From: Promethearchaeia archaeon
Lineage (GTDB): Archaea; Asgardarchaeota; Lokiarchaeia; Sigyniarchaeales; SOKP01
Direction: 5' to 3'
Assembly (NCBI GenBank): GCA_029856125.1
Contig: JAHQWJ010000107.1
Location: 62,001-126,000, forward strand
DNA length: 64,000 nt
Shown here one piece after another: positions 1 through 8,922 of the stretch. The notes under the pieces are model-generated. The model was not told the DNA's origin. It was given only the letters and a program-made list of their open reading frames with translations, and made no database searches. Made by a program: the position numbers and the translations under genes. The stretch's first letter is position 1, and every line of letters begins with the position of its first letter.

Positions 1-135
1 ATTTATAGCATTAGGCACAAGATCATCCCCAAGACTATCATCTGGTGGAAATTTTTTATTAACTTCAATAGCTTTTTTTACCATCTCTGCTGTCGACTCA
101 CCAGGCCAACGAACAAAGGTAACTAAATAGGGCAT
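1..135 (-). CDS. Partial CDS, N-terminal 45 codons of an unknown protein
   Basis: An open frame starts with ATG at 135 on the minus strand and runs off the left edge, so only the first 45 residues (beginning MPYLVTFVRWPG) are visible. A GAGGAA Shine-Dalgarno-like stretch lies about six bases upstream, which supports the start. I do not recognise the family; the visible part has a hydrophobic first strand and a lysine-rich helix. It is divergent from the lysine 2,3-aminomutase gene, so the 246-base gap between them should hold both promoters. Confidence 0.55.
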   Translation of the reverse strand, partial: MPYLVTFVRWPGESTAEMVKKAIEVNKKFPPDDSLGDDLVPNAIN

Positions 136-381
136 TTTTAATTCCTCTTTAGATTATTACATTTTTGTATGGATTTTAAATAACTTGCAATTAAAATTAA
201 TTCAGATCTCTTATTTAAATATTTACATTCTTGTCAATATTAAATTAAATTTTATTTTAAATTAAATTTTGTGAGATGTGAGACGAACATGAACCTTAGA
301 ATATTTCTCCCTCAAACTCCTAAACTTTAACAAATAAAAAAAATTAGTTACGATAATAAATTAAGATTTCTGGAAACTATC

Positions 382-1620
382 ATGAAAGTAAATAGGCGAA
401 TGGAGCTATTTGGGAAAGTAAGCGACGAAGATTGGAACAACTGGAGATGGCAATTTAGAAATAGGATTACTACTCTCGAGGATCTCAAAGAATTCATTCC
501 ATTAACCAAGGAGGAAGATGATCCTAGTATTTTGGAAAAGATGAGAATGGCTATCACCCCTTATTATTTATCATTAATCGATCCTCACGATCCATACGAT
601 CCAATTCGCAAACAAGCAATCCCTACAATCCATGAACTCCATAAATCTTCTGCTGATTTGATAGATCCGCTTCACGAAGATGTTGACAGCCCTACTCCCG
701 GGCTAACTCATAGATATCCTGATCGTGTATTATTTTTAATTACGGAAAATTGTAGTATGTATTGTAGACACTGTACTCGAAGGAGGTTTGCAGGTCATCA
801 CGATAAAGCACCTCCAAAAGATCAGATAGATAAATGTATAGATTATATCCAGGAAACACCCTCAATTAGGGACGTCTTATTATCAGGAGGAGATGCGATG
901 CTTATCTCAGATAAATTATTAGAGGATATCCTGATAAGATTAAAGGAGATCTCGCATGTGGAAATCGTTCGGTTAGGTTCTAGAAGTCCGGTTGTTATGC
1001 CACAGAGAATTACTCCTGATTTATGCGAGATGCTTAAACAATATCACCCCGTATGGTTTAACACTCACTTTAATCATCCGAACGAAATCACTGAAGACTC
1101 TAAGAGAGCATGTGAAATGCTAGCAAATGCAGGTATCCCCCTCGGAAATCAATCAGTATTATTAAGGGGCGTAAACGACTGTATTCATGTTATGAAAAAG
1201 CTGGTCCATGAACTAGTAAAAATTAGAGTTCGTCCATATTATATTTACCAATGCGATTTATCCGTAGGGCTTGGGCATTTCAGGACAAGTGTTGCTCAAG
1301 GAATTGAAATTATCGAGGGTTTAAGAGGTCACACGTCTGGTTTGTGCGTTCCCACATTTGTTGTTGATGCTCCGGGTGGGGGAGGAAAAATCCCTGTAAT
1401 GCCTGATTATACCATTTCTCAAGGAAACAGTAGAGTTGTTTTAAGGAATTTCGAAGGAGTTATAACGACCTACGAAGAACCTACGAATTACATACCAGAA
1501 TGTCATTGCGAAGATTGCGAACAACAAATAGGGGTTTCAGCATTATTAAGCGGTCAAAAGACGACTATTGAACCCGATGATTTAGAACGAAATATAAGAA
1601 AAAAAAGACTAAGTAAATAA
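382..1620 (+). CDS. kamA: Lysine 2,3-aminomutase (radical SAM, PLP)
   Basis: Interconverts L-lysine and L-beta-lysine using S-adenosylmethionine, a [4Fe-4S] cluster and PLP; first step of clostridial-type lysine fermentation. The radical SAM cysteines are C124, C128 and C131 (CSMYCRHC). The PLP lysine K336 sits in PGGGGKIP, and the two substrate-binding acids are D292 and D329. All lie exactly one residue before their counterparts in the Clostridium subterminale enzyme (C125/129/132, D293, D330, K337, from memory), and the length (412) is near 416. This argues for a true lysine enzyme rather than the shorter EpmB or the glutamate 2,3-aminomutase branch. The C-terminus carries an extra CHCEDC pair, common in the family for zinc. 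In some archaea a KamA homologue makes beta-lysine for the osmolyte N-acetyl-beta-lysine; the nearby KamDE and KamB point instead to fermentation. Confidence 0.93.
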   Translation: MKVNRRMELFGKVSDEDWNNWRWQFRNRITTLEDLKEFIPLTKEEDDPSILEKMRMAITPYYLSLIDPHDPYDPIRKQAIPTIHELHKSSADLIDPLHEDVDSPTPGLTHRYPDRVLFLITENCSMYCRHCTRRRFAGHHDKAPPKDQIDKCIDYIQETPSIRDVLLSGGDAMLISDKLLEDILIRLKEISHVEIVRLGSRSPVVMPQRITPDLCEMLKQYHPVWFNTHFNHPNEITEDSKRACEMLANAGIPLGNQSVLLRGVNDCIHVMKKLVHELVKIRVRPYYIYQCDLSVGLGHFRTSVAQGIEIIEGLRGHTSGLCVPTFVVDAPGGGGKIPVMPDYTISQGNSRVVLRNFEGVITTYEEPTNYIPECHCEDCEQQIGVSALLSGQKTTIEPDDLERNIRKKRLSK

Positions 1621-1770
1621 AAATTCTTTTTAAATTTTAGTAGAAAAACTTCTAAAGGGGAGAGTATTTAAATTATTTAATTTTAATAATTCCTATTTAA
1701 TGAAAAAAGACTACAATTAACAACTCTCGTGGGATATATTTTTAATTAAATAAATTAGAATGTGTTTATA

Positions 1771-3057
1771 ATGACAGAAAACTTAGCAAATCAACAAACA
1801 TTCAAAAATTATCTCTTTTTTTGGGCAGGGCAACTATTTTCAATATTAGGGTCATCAATCACTCAGTTTGTAATAATTTGGTGGATCACAATTACTACGG
1901 GAAGTATCTTAATTCTTTCTATAGCGAGTTTTATATATATTTTACCGATGACAATTGTAATTCCGATTGCGGGTGTATTAACGGATAAATGGAATCGTAA
2001 AAAAATAATAATGGCAGTAGATTCTTTTCAGGCTTTGGTTACGTTTATAGTAATATTATTATTTAATTTTGAAATGGCAAATCCCGTTTTGATAATTGCT
2101 ATTAACGGGTTATTGGGCCTTTTTCAAGGGTTTCATATTCCAACCGTAAATGCTATAATTCCAACGATGGTGCCGAAAGATAGGTTAAGTAGAATGAATG
2201 GTGTTAGTTTTCTGTTTTCAAGTTTTCTTCAAACCATAGGTCCTATAATTGCTGCTATGTTATTAACATTTATTCCAATTAAAATAATACTTTGGGTAGA
2301 CCCAATCACTTTTCTAATTGCGGTTATTCCATTGCTGTTCATTAGTATACCCTCAATTAAGACAGAAATTAAACCAGATAAAAAAAATTCATTTATAGAA
2401 GATTTTAAAGTCGGTTTTCGTACATTAAAATTGATTCCAGTTGTTTTAATGATGCTACTAGTGTCAATGTTTGTTAACTTTCTCTGGAGACCGTTTGGTA
2501 TTTTAATGCCCTATTTTGTTAGATTTGATCATTCTGGAACCGCCTCAGAATTAGCTTTTGTTTTAACCTTTATGAACGGTGGTATGCTTATAGGCGCATT
2601 AATTGCCTCGTTTAAAAAACAATGGAAACACGGTATTTCTATTTATTTTGGTGGAGAATTTATCTTGATGGTGGCCTATGCGATTGTCGCCATTTCTCCT
2701 CATGGGTTCTTTTTACAAATGGGAATCGGTGCTGCGATTTTTGGTATAATGGTACCTATTCTTAATACAATATATTTAACTATTATGCAAATTAAAGTAC
2801 CAGCCGATAAAATGGGACGAATTTCATCTATTGATTTTGCTGTCTCGATGGCAATTTCACCAATTGGAGCGATTATATCTGGACCATTAGCGGAATTATT
2901 CGGCATAGCCAACTTATTCCTTTATTGCGCTATATTGGGAATGGTAATTACAATTATATTTTGGTGGATTGCTCACAGACGATTACTTAATAACGATAAA
3001 AAGGAAGAACTTGAAAAAGTTGACATGAGTATTGATAAATCATCAATTGATTTATAA
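1771..3057 (+). CDS. MFS transporter, drug-efflux type
   Basis: Major facilitator protein with about 12 hydrophobic helices over roughly 428 residues. It resembles the MFS_3/macrolide-efflux branch: the loop after helix 2 has the GVLTDKWNRKK signature (the G-x-x-x-D-R-x-x-R-K-type loop of MFS exporters). The GTG at 1762 is also in frame and would add three residues; I prefer the ATG at 1771. It lies between kamA and an MDR oxidoreductase but shares no obvious pathway with them. The substrate cannot be read from the sequence. Confidence 0.8.
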   Translation: MTENLANQQTFKNYLFFWAGQLFSILGSSITQFVIIWWITITTGSILILSIASFIYILPMTIVIPIAGVLTDKWNRKKIIMAVDSFQALVTFIVILLFNFEMANPVLIIAINGLLGLFQGFHIPTVNAIIPTMVPKDRLSRMNGVSFLFSSFLQTIGPIIAAMLLTFIPIKIILWVDPITFLIAVIPLLFISIPSIKTEIKPDKKNSFIEDFKVGFRTLKLIPVVLMMLLVSMFVNFLWRPFGILMPYFVRFDHSGTASELAFVLTFMNGGMLIGALIASFKKQWKHGISIYFGGEFILMVAYAIVAISPHGFFLQMGIGAAIFGIMVPILNTIYLTIMQIKVPADKMGRISSIDFAVSMAISPIGAIISGPLAELFGIANLFLYCAILGMVITIIFWWIAHRRLLNNDKKEELEKVDMSIDKSSIDL

Positions 3058-3109
3058 CAAGAAGCTCTTTTTGAACTCCGGTGAATTGTGTTATACCTAA
3101 CTAACAGGG

Positions 3110-4063
3110 TTATTCTTGCACAGATATCCCTATTTTTCCTTTTTTCTTGCCTGATTCATAATATCTATGAGCCTCGGCAACCTGACTTAACGGATAAACT
3201 TTATCAACAAACGTTTTAACCTTTCCAGCTTCGATAAGCTCTCTGAGATAATCAAGTTTTTCACTATTAATACCACCCATGTACCCTCTCACTTTTTTGT
3301 TCATCATATATCTAAACATCGTTGATTGTGGATCAACTGTAACAAAAATCCCATTCTCAGTTAACGAGTTCTTACATTTTTCGTAAGATGTTACTTTTCG
3401 ACCCACAGCGTCAAAGATAACATCGTAAGTTTGTCCATTTTTCGTAAAATCCTCTTTCTTGTAATCAATCACAGCATTTGCTCCAAGAGATTTTACCATA
3501 TCTACAGCGTTTGTACCACATACACCTGTTACTTCATTAGTAAATATCTTCGCAATTTGTACAGCAAAAGAACCTACTCCTCCAGAAGCACCAAAGATAA
3601 GCACCCTTTGCCCCTCAGTTATAGTAACTACATCTCTAAGTCCAGTCAAAGCTGTTCCACCTGTATCAGCTGTCGTTGCAGCTTCTAAATGGCTCATATT
3701 AGCAGGTTTTATTGCAGCAAGCTTTTCAGGAACGCATACATATTCGGCATTTGCACCAGGACTTCTAAGACACGCATAAATAAGATCGCCTTTTTTAAAT
3801 TTTGTAATCTTTTGTCCTACTGCTTCAACTTCACCTGAAACATCAAACCCTAATATATTATGTTTTGGTTTATTAAAACCTGCCATTAATTTTGTCATTC
3901 CAAATAACAGCGACGCACCGCTCCGAAAAATCATATCTAAGGCGTTTACTGAAGTTGCATGCACCTTAACAAGTACTTCATCATCCTTCGGTATAGGTTT
4001 CTCTACTTCTTTTAATTCAAGAACATCCGGTGAACCAAATTCTTCATATACGATAGCTTTCAT
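3110..4063 (-). CDS. MDR-family NAD(P)-dependent oxidoreductase (quinone oxidoreductase type)
   Basis: Zinc-independent medium-chain dehydrogenase/reductase of about 317 residues. The N-terminal GroES-like domain starts MKAIVYEEFGSPDVLEL. The Rossmann nucleotide-binding segment is GASGGVGSFAVQIAK around residues 155-170. The cysteines and histidines of zinc-dependent alcohol dehydrogenases are not seen in the expected places, which fits a quinone or enone reductase. The substrate is unknown. It is transcribed against its neighbours, sharing a 162-base divergent promoter region with the KamB-like gene. Confidence 0.85.
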   Translation of the reverse strand: MKAIVYEEFGSPDVLELKEVEKPIPKDDEVLVKVHATSVNALDMIFRSGASLLFGMTKLMAGFNKPKHNILGFDVSGEVEAVGQKITKFKKGDLIYACLRSPGANAEYVCVPEKLAAIKPANMSHLEAATTADTGGTALTGLRDVVTITEGQRVLIFGASGGVGSFAVQIAKIFTNEVTGVCGTNAVDMVKSLGANAVIDYKKEDFTKNGQTYDVIFDAVGRKVTSYEKCKNSLTENGIFVTVDPQSTMFRYMMNKKVRGYMGGINSEKLDYLRELIEAGKVKTFVDKVYPLSQVAEAHRYYESGKKKGKIGISVQE

Positions 4064-4225
4064 AATGTTTTGTTTATAATTTTTTATAGGATTGAATTGA
4101 GTTTATTATCAATTTAAATACCTTTAAAATTTTGTATTGATTCACTAGTAAGGAGCTTTTTTGAATTATAATTCGTTTTCTTTAAAAATTAAAATAACAT
4201 ACCCTCTTTTAATAATTGAACGCAG

Positions 4226-5278
4226 ATGTTGTCTGGCAACGAGGACTTTCCTACTCTTCTAATCAACACCATAAAGAAGAATAAAGTCATATCAATAATT
4301 GGTTTATCTAAAAATGTGAGTAAAACTACCACATTAAATCACATAATTAATTTACTAAGGGATAAGCAAATAATTGGAGTCACATCCATAGGTCGAGATG
4401 GAGAACCTTACGATTCGATTACAGAGCTCCCAAAACCTAAGATTATAGTTGAGGAGGGAACAATCTTTGCTACAGCAGAAGATTCTTTAAAGAATAGCGA
4501 TATAGAGGCTGAACTTATTAAAAGCACTGATTTCACTACGCCACTTGGTATCATCAATGTTTACAAAGCAAAAAATACAGGATATGTTGAATTAGCTGGC
4601 CCTTCAATGAATAAGCAATTAAAAGACCTATGTAATGACATGCTAAAGATAGGGTGCGATGTGATTTTTATTGATGGTGCATTTAATAGGAGATCGTTTG
4701 CTACACCTCTTATCTCTGATGCAACAATATTATCCACAGGAGCCTCTGTGTCCCGAAACATGGAGAAGGTTGTTGATCAAACATCCCATATTTACGATTT
4801 ATTTAGCTTAGATACCATTAAAGACGATAAAATCAGGAAAATCAGCAAAGAGATATTACTTACTGCTCAAGTAGGAATTATAAATGATGATTATTCAACT
4901 AATAAATTAGGAGAATCTACGGCTTTAGGATCGTCTAAAATAATTTTTGACCAATTGACAGAAGATGCTAAATATCTGGTAATAAAGGGAGCGATAACCG
5001 ATAGCATTTTAGATGAATATGTAACTTATAAAAAAGTAAAAGACTTTACCGTAATTGCCACAGATCCTACTAAATTATTTATTAGTAAGCAAGTTTTCTA
5101 TAAATTTATAAAAAAGGGAGGTTGCTTAAAGGTGCTAGATCGAATTAATTTAATTGCAATTACAGTTAACCATACTTCACCACTAGGGTATGAATTTGAA
5201 AATAATCAGTTCTTGAGGTTATTACAAGAGAGGATTAATGTTCCTATATTTAATCTTGGTCCTTGTGACAACTTATAA
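4226..5278 (+). CDS. kamB: KamB-like reactivating factor of lysine 5,6-aminomutase
   Basis: A 350-residue P-loop-like protein with the nucleotide-binding segment GLSKNVSKTT near residues 26-35, followed by segments consistent with ATP binding (DVIFIDGAFNRRS). Overall it resembles the KamB component that pairs with KamC to reactivate the B12-dependent aminomutase after inactivation of its adenosylcobalamin. It sits 45 bases upstream of kamD in the same direction, so kamB-kamD-kamE is probably one operon. No separate KamC-like gene is visible in the window. The call rests on overall resemblance and position. Confidence 0.68.
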   Translation: MLSGNEDFPTLLINTIKKNKVISIIGLSKNVSKTTTLNHIINLLRDKQIIGVTSIGRDGEPYDSITELPKPKIIVEEGTIFATAEDSLKNSDIEAELIKSTDFTTPLGIINVYKAKNTGYVELAGPSMNKQLKDLCNDMLKIGCDVIFIDGAFNRRSFATPLISDATILSTGASVSRNMEKVVDQTSHIYDLFSLDTIKDDKIRKISKEILLTAQVGIINDDYSTNKLGESTALGSSKIIFDQLTEDAKYLVIKGAITDSILDEYVTYKKVKDFTVIATDPTKLFISKQVFYKFIKKGGCLKVLDRINLIAITVNHTSPLGYEFENNQFLRLLQERINVPIFNLGPCDNL

Positions 5279-5323
5279 TTTAAACTTTAAATTATTAAAA
5301 TTATCTTTAGAGATGAAACTCAC

Positions 5324-6892
5324 ATGAATAAATTAAATTTGGATTTTTCATTCGTTGAAACTGCGAGGAAATTAGCTCGGAATATTGCTAATGATACTCA
5401 AAAGTTCATTGATAAACACACTACTACTTCAATTGAAAGAACTATTTGTAGATTATTAGGGATAGATGGGGTTGATGAATTTGGAGTTCCATTACCTAAC
5501 TTAGTAGTAGATCACATTCAACAAAAAACACAAATCAATAATGGCATTGCATTGTACCTTGGGAATACCATTTTACATACTAATTTATCTCCTCAAAATA
5601 TTGCAGAAAAAATATCTAAGGAACAATTAAACATGACAGAATTTCCCCTGAATGACATAACTGAGATAAGAAAAGTATTATCATCTATAGTCCAGAAAAA
5701 ATTGGATATAATTAAGCGAAACAAGCAAGATAGAGAAGAATTAATAAATAGATATGGTGAAAAAATAGAACCACTAATCTATTTAATTGTTGCTACTGGA
5801 AATATTTTTGAGGACATGGTTCAAGCTCAAGCAGCAGCGAGGCAAGGTGCCGATGTTATCGCGGTAATACGCTCTACGGGGCAGAGTCTATTAGATTATG
5901 TTCCTTATGGTGCTACAACGGAAGGTTTTGGAGGCACTTATGCAACGCAAGAAAATTTCCGTCTTATGAGGTCAGCCTTAGATAAGGTTAGCGAAGAAGA
6001 AGGTAGATATATCCGACTCACTAACTACTGTTCGGGACTTTGTATGCCAGAAATTGCTGCCATGGGAGCTTTTGAAAGATTAGATATGATGTTAAATGAT
6101 GCGTTGTATGGAATTTTATTTAGGGATATAAACATGCAAAGAACGATAATCGATCAATATTTTTCAAGGATGATAAATGCATATGCTGGAGTAATCATCA
6201 ATACGGGGGAGGACAATTATCTTACTACTGATGACGCTTTTGATGCAGCTCATACGGTGTTAGCATCGCAATTTATTAACGAACAATTTGCAAAATTAGC
6301 CGGTTTAAGCGAAGAGCAAATGGGTTTAGGACATGCGTTTGAAATGACCCCTGAGATGGAAAATGGATTCGTTTATGAACTTGCTCAAGCGCAAATGGCG
6401 CGAGAAATTTTTCCAAATGCTCCTTTGAAATACATGCCTCCAACAAAATATATGACTGGAAACATTTTTAAGGGTCACGTTCAAGATGCGCTATTTAATA
6501 TCATTACAATTCTTACAAATCAGAGAATTCATTTACTCGGAATGTTAACCGAAGCAATTCACACGCCATTCATGTCAGATCGGGCTTTATCCATTGAAAA
6601 TGCGAAATATATTTTTAAAAATATGAAAGATTTAGGAGAAGAAATTACGTTTAAAGAAGGTGGGATAATGCAACAACGCGCAAACGAAGTATTGAAGAAA
6701 GCTCTTGTACTTCTAGTAAAAATAGAAAGGGAGGGTTTATTCAAGACAATTGAAAAAGGGATATTTGCGCAAATAAAAAGACCGATTGATGGTGGGAAAG
6801 GATTAGATGGCGTAATCTCAAAAAGTAAAAATTATTTTAATCCTTTCTTGGAAATCATGTCAAAAGAACTACACTTAAGAGGCGAAATATAA
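5324..6892 (+). CDS. kamD: Lysine 5,6-aminomutase alpha subunit
   Basis: Large subunit (522 residues; known KamD about 516) of the adenosylcobalamin- and PLP-dependent enzyme that moves the terminal amino group of D-lysine or beta-lysine to C5. It forms the TIM-barrel that holds substrate and PLP. Conserved stretches include AAARQGADVIAVIRSTGQSL and DYVPYGATTEGFGGT. The alpha and beta parts are separate genes of 522 and 262 residues, which matches lysine 5,6-aminomutase rather than ornithine 4,5-aminomutase, where the B12 domain is fused to the large subunit (OraE, about 730 residues, plus a small OraS). The stop TAA overlaps the kamE ATG by one base, implying translational coupling and equimolar synthesis. 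Confidence 0.92.
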   Translation: MNKLNLDFSFVETARKLARNIANDTQKFIDKHTTTSIERTICRLLGIDGVDEFGVPLPNLVVDHIQQKTQINNGIALYLGNTILHTNLSPQNIAEKISKEQLNMTEFPLNDITEIRKVLSSIVQKKLDIIKRNKQDREELINRYGEKIEPLIYLIVATGNIFEDMVQAQAAARQGADVIAVIRSTGQSLLDYVPYGATTEGFGGTYATQENFRLMRSALDKVSEEEGRYIRLTNYCSGLCMPEIAAMGAFERLDMMLNDALYGILFRDINMQRTIIDQYFSRMINAYAGVIINTGEDNYLTTDDAFDAAHTVLASQFINEQFAKLAGLSEEQMGLGHAFEMTPEMENGFVYELAQAQMAREIFPNAPLKYMPPTKYMTGNIFKGHVQDALFNIITILTNQRIHLLGMLTEAIHTPFMSDRALSIENAKYIFKNMKDLGEEITFKEGGIMQQRANEVLKKALVLLVKIEREGLFKTIEKGIFAQIKRPIDGGKGLDGVISKSKNYFNPFLEIMSKELHLRGEI

Positions 6893-7680
6893 TGGGTGGT
6901 GGACTCTATTCTACAGAAAAGAAAGATTATGACAAGAATTTAGATCTAACTAAAATCAAACCTTATGGAGACACAATGAATGATGGAAAAGTACAAGTTA
7001 GTTTTACTCTTCCTGTAGATGATGGAGAAAAAGCTATATTTGCAGCTTTAGAACTTGCTAAAAAGATGGGGATAGAAGAACCTTCAGTAGCATATCATGT
7101 GTCTTTAGATAAGGGATACACTTATTTCGTGTTATATGGAATTTTTAAACATTCGATTGATTATACTAAGATAAAAGTGGAATCTATAGAAGTTGAAGTG
7201 ATGACGATTAAAGAAATAAATGATTTCATTAAAACCGAACTAAAACGAAAATTGGTTGTTATTGGCGCTACAACTGGGACTGATGCACATACGGTAGGAA
7301 TCGATGCGATTATGAACATGAAAGGATTTGCTGGGCATTATGGTCTCGAGCGATATGATATGATTGAAGCTTATAATCTAGGTAGTCAAGTATCGAACGA
7401 AACATTCGTAAAAAAAGCAATAGAATTAAAAGCTGACGTACTTCTTGTTTCTCAAACTGTAACGCAGAAAGATATCCATGTGAGAAATTTAACCAACCTT
7501 GTCGATCTACTGGAAGCTGAAGAGATAAGAGATAAAATCGTTTTAGTGTGTGGTGGTCCAAGAATCTCGAATGAACTTGCTAAAGAATTAGGATTTGACG
7601 CTGGCTTTGGCCCTAACACTTTTTCTGAGAATGTAGCAAGTTATTTTGTGAAAGAAATTTATAATCGAAAATCTAAATGA
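6892..7680 (+). CDS. kamE: Lysine 5,6-aminomutase beta subunit (B12-binding)
   Basis: Carries the Rossmann domain that binds adenosylcobalamin base-off through the DxHxxG motif (DAHTVG, residues 131-136, axial ligand H133). K144 in MNMKGF is the PLP-binding lysine. Both residue numbers and the 262-residue length match those I recall for the Clostridium sticklandii enzyme (His133, Lys144), so the subunit should be catalytically intact. The product with KamA would be 3,5-diaminohexanoate. The downstream genes kdd, kce and kal are not in the window. Confidence 0.94.
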   Translation: MGGGLYSTEKKDYDKNLDLTKIKPYGDTMNDGKVQVSFTLPVDDGEKAIFAALELAKKMGIEEPSVAYHVSLDKGYTYFVLYGIFKHSIDYTKIKVESIEVEVMTIKEINDFIKTELKRKLVVIGATTGTDAHTVGIDAIMNMKGFAGHYGLERYDMIEAYNLGSQVSNETFVKKAIELKADVLLVSQTVTQKDIHVRNLTNLVDLLEAEEIRDKIVLVCGGPRISNELAKELGFDAGFGPNTFSENVASYFVKEIYNRKSK

Positions 7681-7695
7681 AAGACAAACGCGATT

Positions 7696-8469
7696 ATGCC
7701 TCGATCAAGCGCTTATTCAGATGATGATTGGAAAAACATTACACCTCATGTACCGCCGGGATATGATAAAAAGGCTTATAATTTGATTTACGATCATCAT
7801 TCTCACACATACTTCAGTGATGGAGTACTTACAATTAAGCAAAATGTTGAATGGCATATTGCTATGGGGTTCAACGCATTAACGATAACTGATCATAACA
7901 ATATGCGGCATTTAGAAAAAATTAATAATGTTAAGGAAGAATATCTTGAAAAGGATATTCTTATAACAAGTGGAATCGAATGGACAACTACGAGGATTCA
8001 TTTAAATTTTTTAGGTGTCTCAAAGTGGGATACTAGAATTCCTTATAAACCCAAAGATGAAAAGATTATTGATGCAATTAACAAGGTTCACGATCAAGGT
8101 GGTATAGTTGTCTGTAATCATATTCCATGGAGTGTAAAAGAAGCTAAATATAAAAATCATCCAACCCGAGAAACCCTATTGGAATGGGGAATTGATTATA
8201 TTGAGATTGTAAATGACGATTCTCAACCGGAAAATGTTTTCGATCAAGAATCCTATGATTTTTGTATGGAACATAAGGGAGAAATTGGAATGCTTACTGG
8301 TACAGATATGCATAAACCAGATGGATTATTAAGTGGGGGCATTCATGGCTGGACGTTATTAGACCTTAAAGAATTTACCGAAGAAGCGTTATTAAAAGAA
8401 TTAAGAAAGAAAAAAACTAAAATTTTCTATTCTAAAAAGCCTTATTTAGATCCAGGTATTCATAAATAG
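7696..8469 (+). CDS. PHP-domain metal-dependent hydrolase/phosphoesterase
   Basis: Protein of 257 residues with the PHP metal-site motifs in order: HSHTYFSDG (about residue 34), TDHNN, GIEW, CNHIPW and a C-terminal GTDMHKPD. PHP proteins are phosphoesterases or other metal-dependent hydrolases; the closest general types are the TrpH/YciV-like members. It starts 16 bases after kamE and is probably in the same transcript. A role in the lysine pathway is suggested only by position; the substrate is unknown. Confidence 0.8.
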   Translation: MPRSSAYSDDDWKNITPHVPPGYDKKAYNLIYDHHSHTYFSDGVLTIKQNVEWHIAMGFNALTITDHNNMRHLEKINNVKEEYLEKDILITSGIEWTTTRIHLNFLGVSKWDTRIPYKPKDEKIIDAINKVHDQGGIVVCNHIPWSVKEAKYKNHPTRETLLEWGIDYIEIVNDDSQPENVFDQESYDFCMEHKGEIGMLTGTDMHKPDGLLSGGIHGWTLLDLKEFTEEALLKELRKKKTKIFYSKKPYLDPGIHK

Positions 8470-8490
8470 CGATTTTTAATCCTCTAAAAA

Positions 8491-8796
8491 CTAGTAAATA
8501 AGGAAATATAACCAAAGGAGCGTAGAAACTAAAGCAGATGTTCCCCAGAATAGAATTTTATAAACCTCTAAGATATCTTGAGTTAATCTCTCGTCTTGAA
8601 GATCATAGTTTGGAAAAACATCGTATATATTTTCGCGTTCTATAATTTCATATACCTTTTCCATCTCGATTTCTTTGTAATTTTCTTCAGGTTCTTCAAA
8701 ATAGAAATCTTCTTCATAAATTTTAAATTTTTTTTCTGAGATCACTTTCTTTTCACTCCTTTTTCTTTTTTTTTCTTTTTTTTCTTCAATTCTCAT
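8491..8796 (-). CDS. Small tail-anchored protein with charged cytosolic part
   Basis: Protein of 101 residues: the first 20 residues are almost only K, R, E and S, then comes a very acidic stretch (EDFYFEEPEENYKEIEMEK). A single hydrophobic helix of about 18 residues (around 83-100) ends at the C-terminus, giving a tail-anchored layout with the N-terminus in the cytosol. No family recognised. Its start codon lies inside the palindrome at 8792-8809. It faces away from the first regulator pair and could be under its control. Confidence 0.6.
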   Translation of the reverse strand: MRIEEKKEKKRKRSEKKVISEKKFKIYEEDFYFEEPEENYKEIEMEKVYEIIERENIYDVFPNYDLQDERLTQDILEVYKILFWGTSALVSTLLWLYFLIY

Positions 8797-8809
8797 GAAC
8801 TTTCATGAG
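8792..8809. promoter_or_regulatory. Perfect inverted repeat over the start codon of the small membrane protein
   Basis: CTCATGA, four bases, then TCATGAG: arms of 7 bp match perfectly. The start codon of the small tail-anchored protein lies within it. It may be an operator for the nearby winged-helix regulators or an RNA hairpin that covers the start site. Confidence 0.4.
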
Positions 8810-8857
8810 TTTTGAAGTATCTATATTATATTTAGTAAACTAACTATTTAAAGGTTC

Positions 8858-8872
8858 TTCATATTTTATGAA
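8858..8872. promoter_or_regulatory. Palindromic operator candidate upstream of regulator pair 1
   Basis: TTCATA-TTT-TATGAA is a perfect inverted repeat with 6-bp arms. It lies about 50 bases before the first regulator's ATG at 8923, just upstream of the TATA-like stretch aagtttaaaaa (8890-8900). A further half site AATATGAA follows at 8882-8889. Position and symmetry suit a dimeric winged-helix repressor, most simply the product of the gene it precedes. Confidence 0.45.
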
Positions 8873-8922
8873 ACTTCACTTAATATGAAAAGTTTAAAAA
8901 TCTTAAAAACTATCTAGAACTA

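Noticed and set aside
5324..7680. Calling the B12 enzyme ornithine 4,5-aminomutase
   Set aside because: The two separate subunits of 522 and 262 residues match lysine 5,6-aminomutase; ornithine 4,5-aminomutase has a long fused OraE plus a short OraS.
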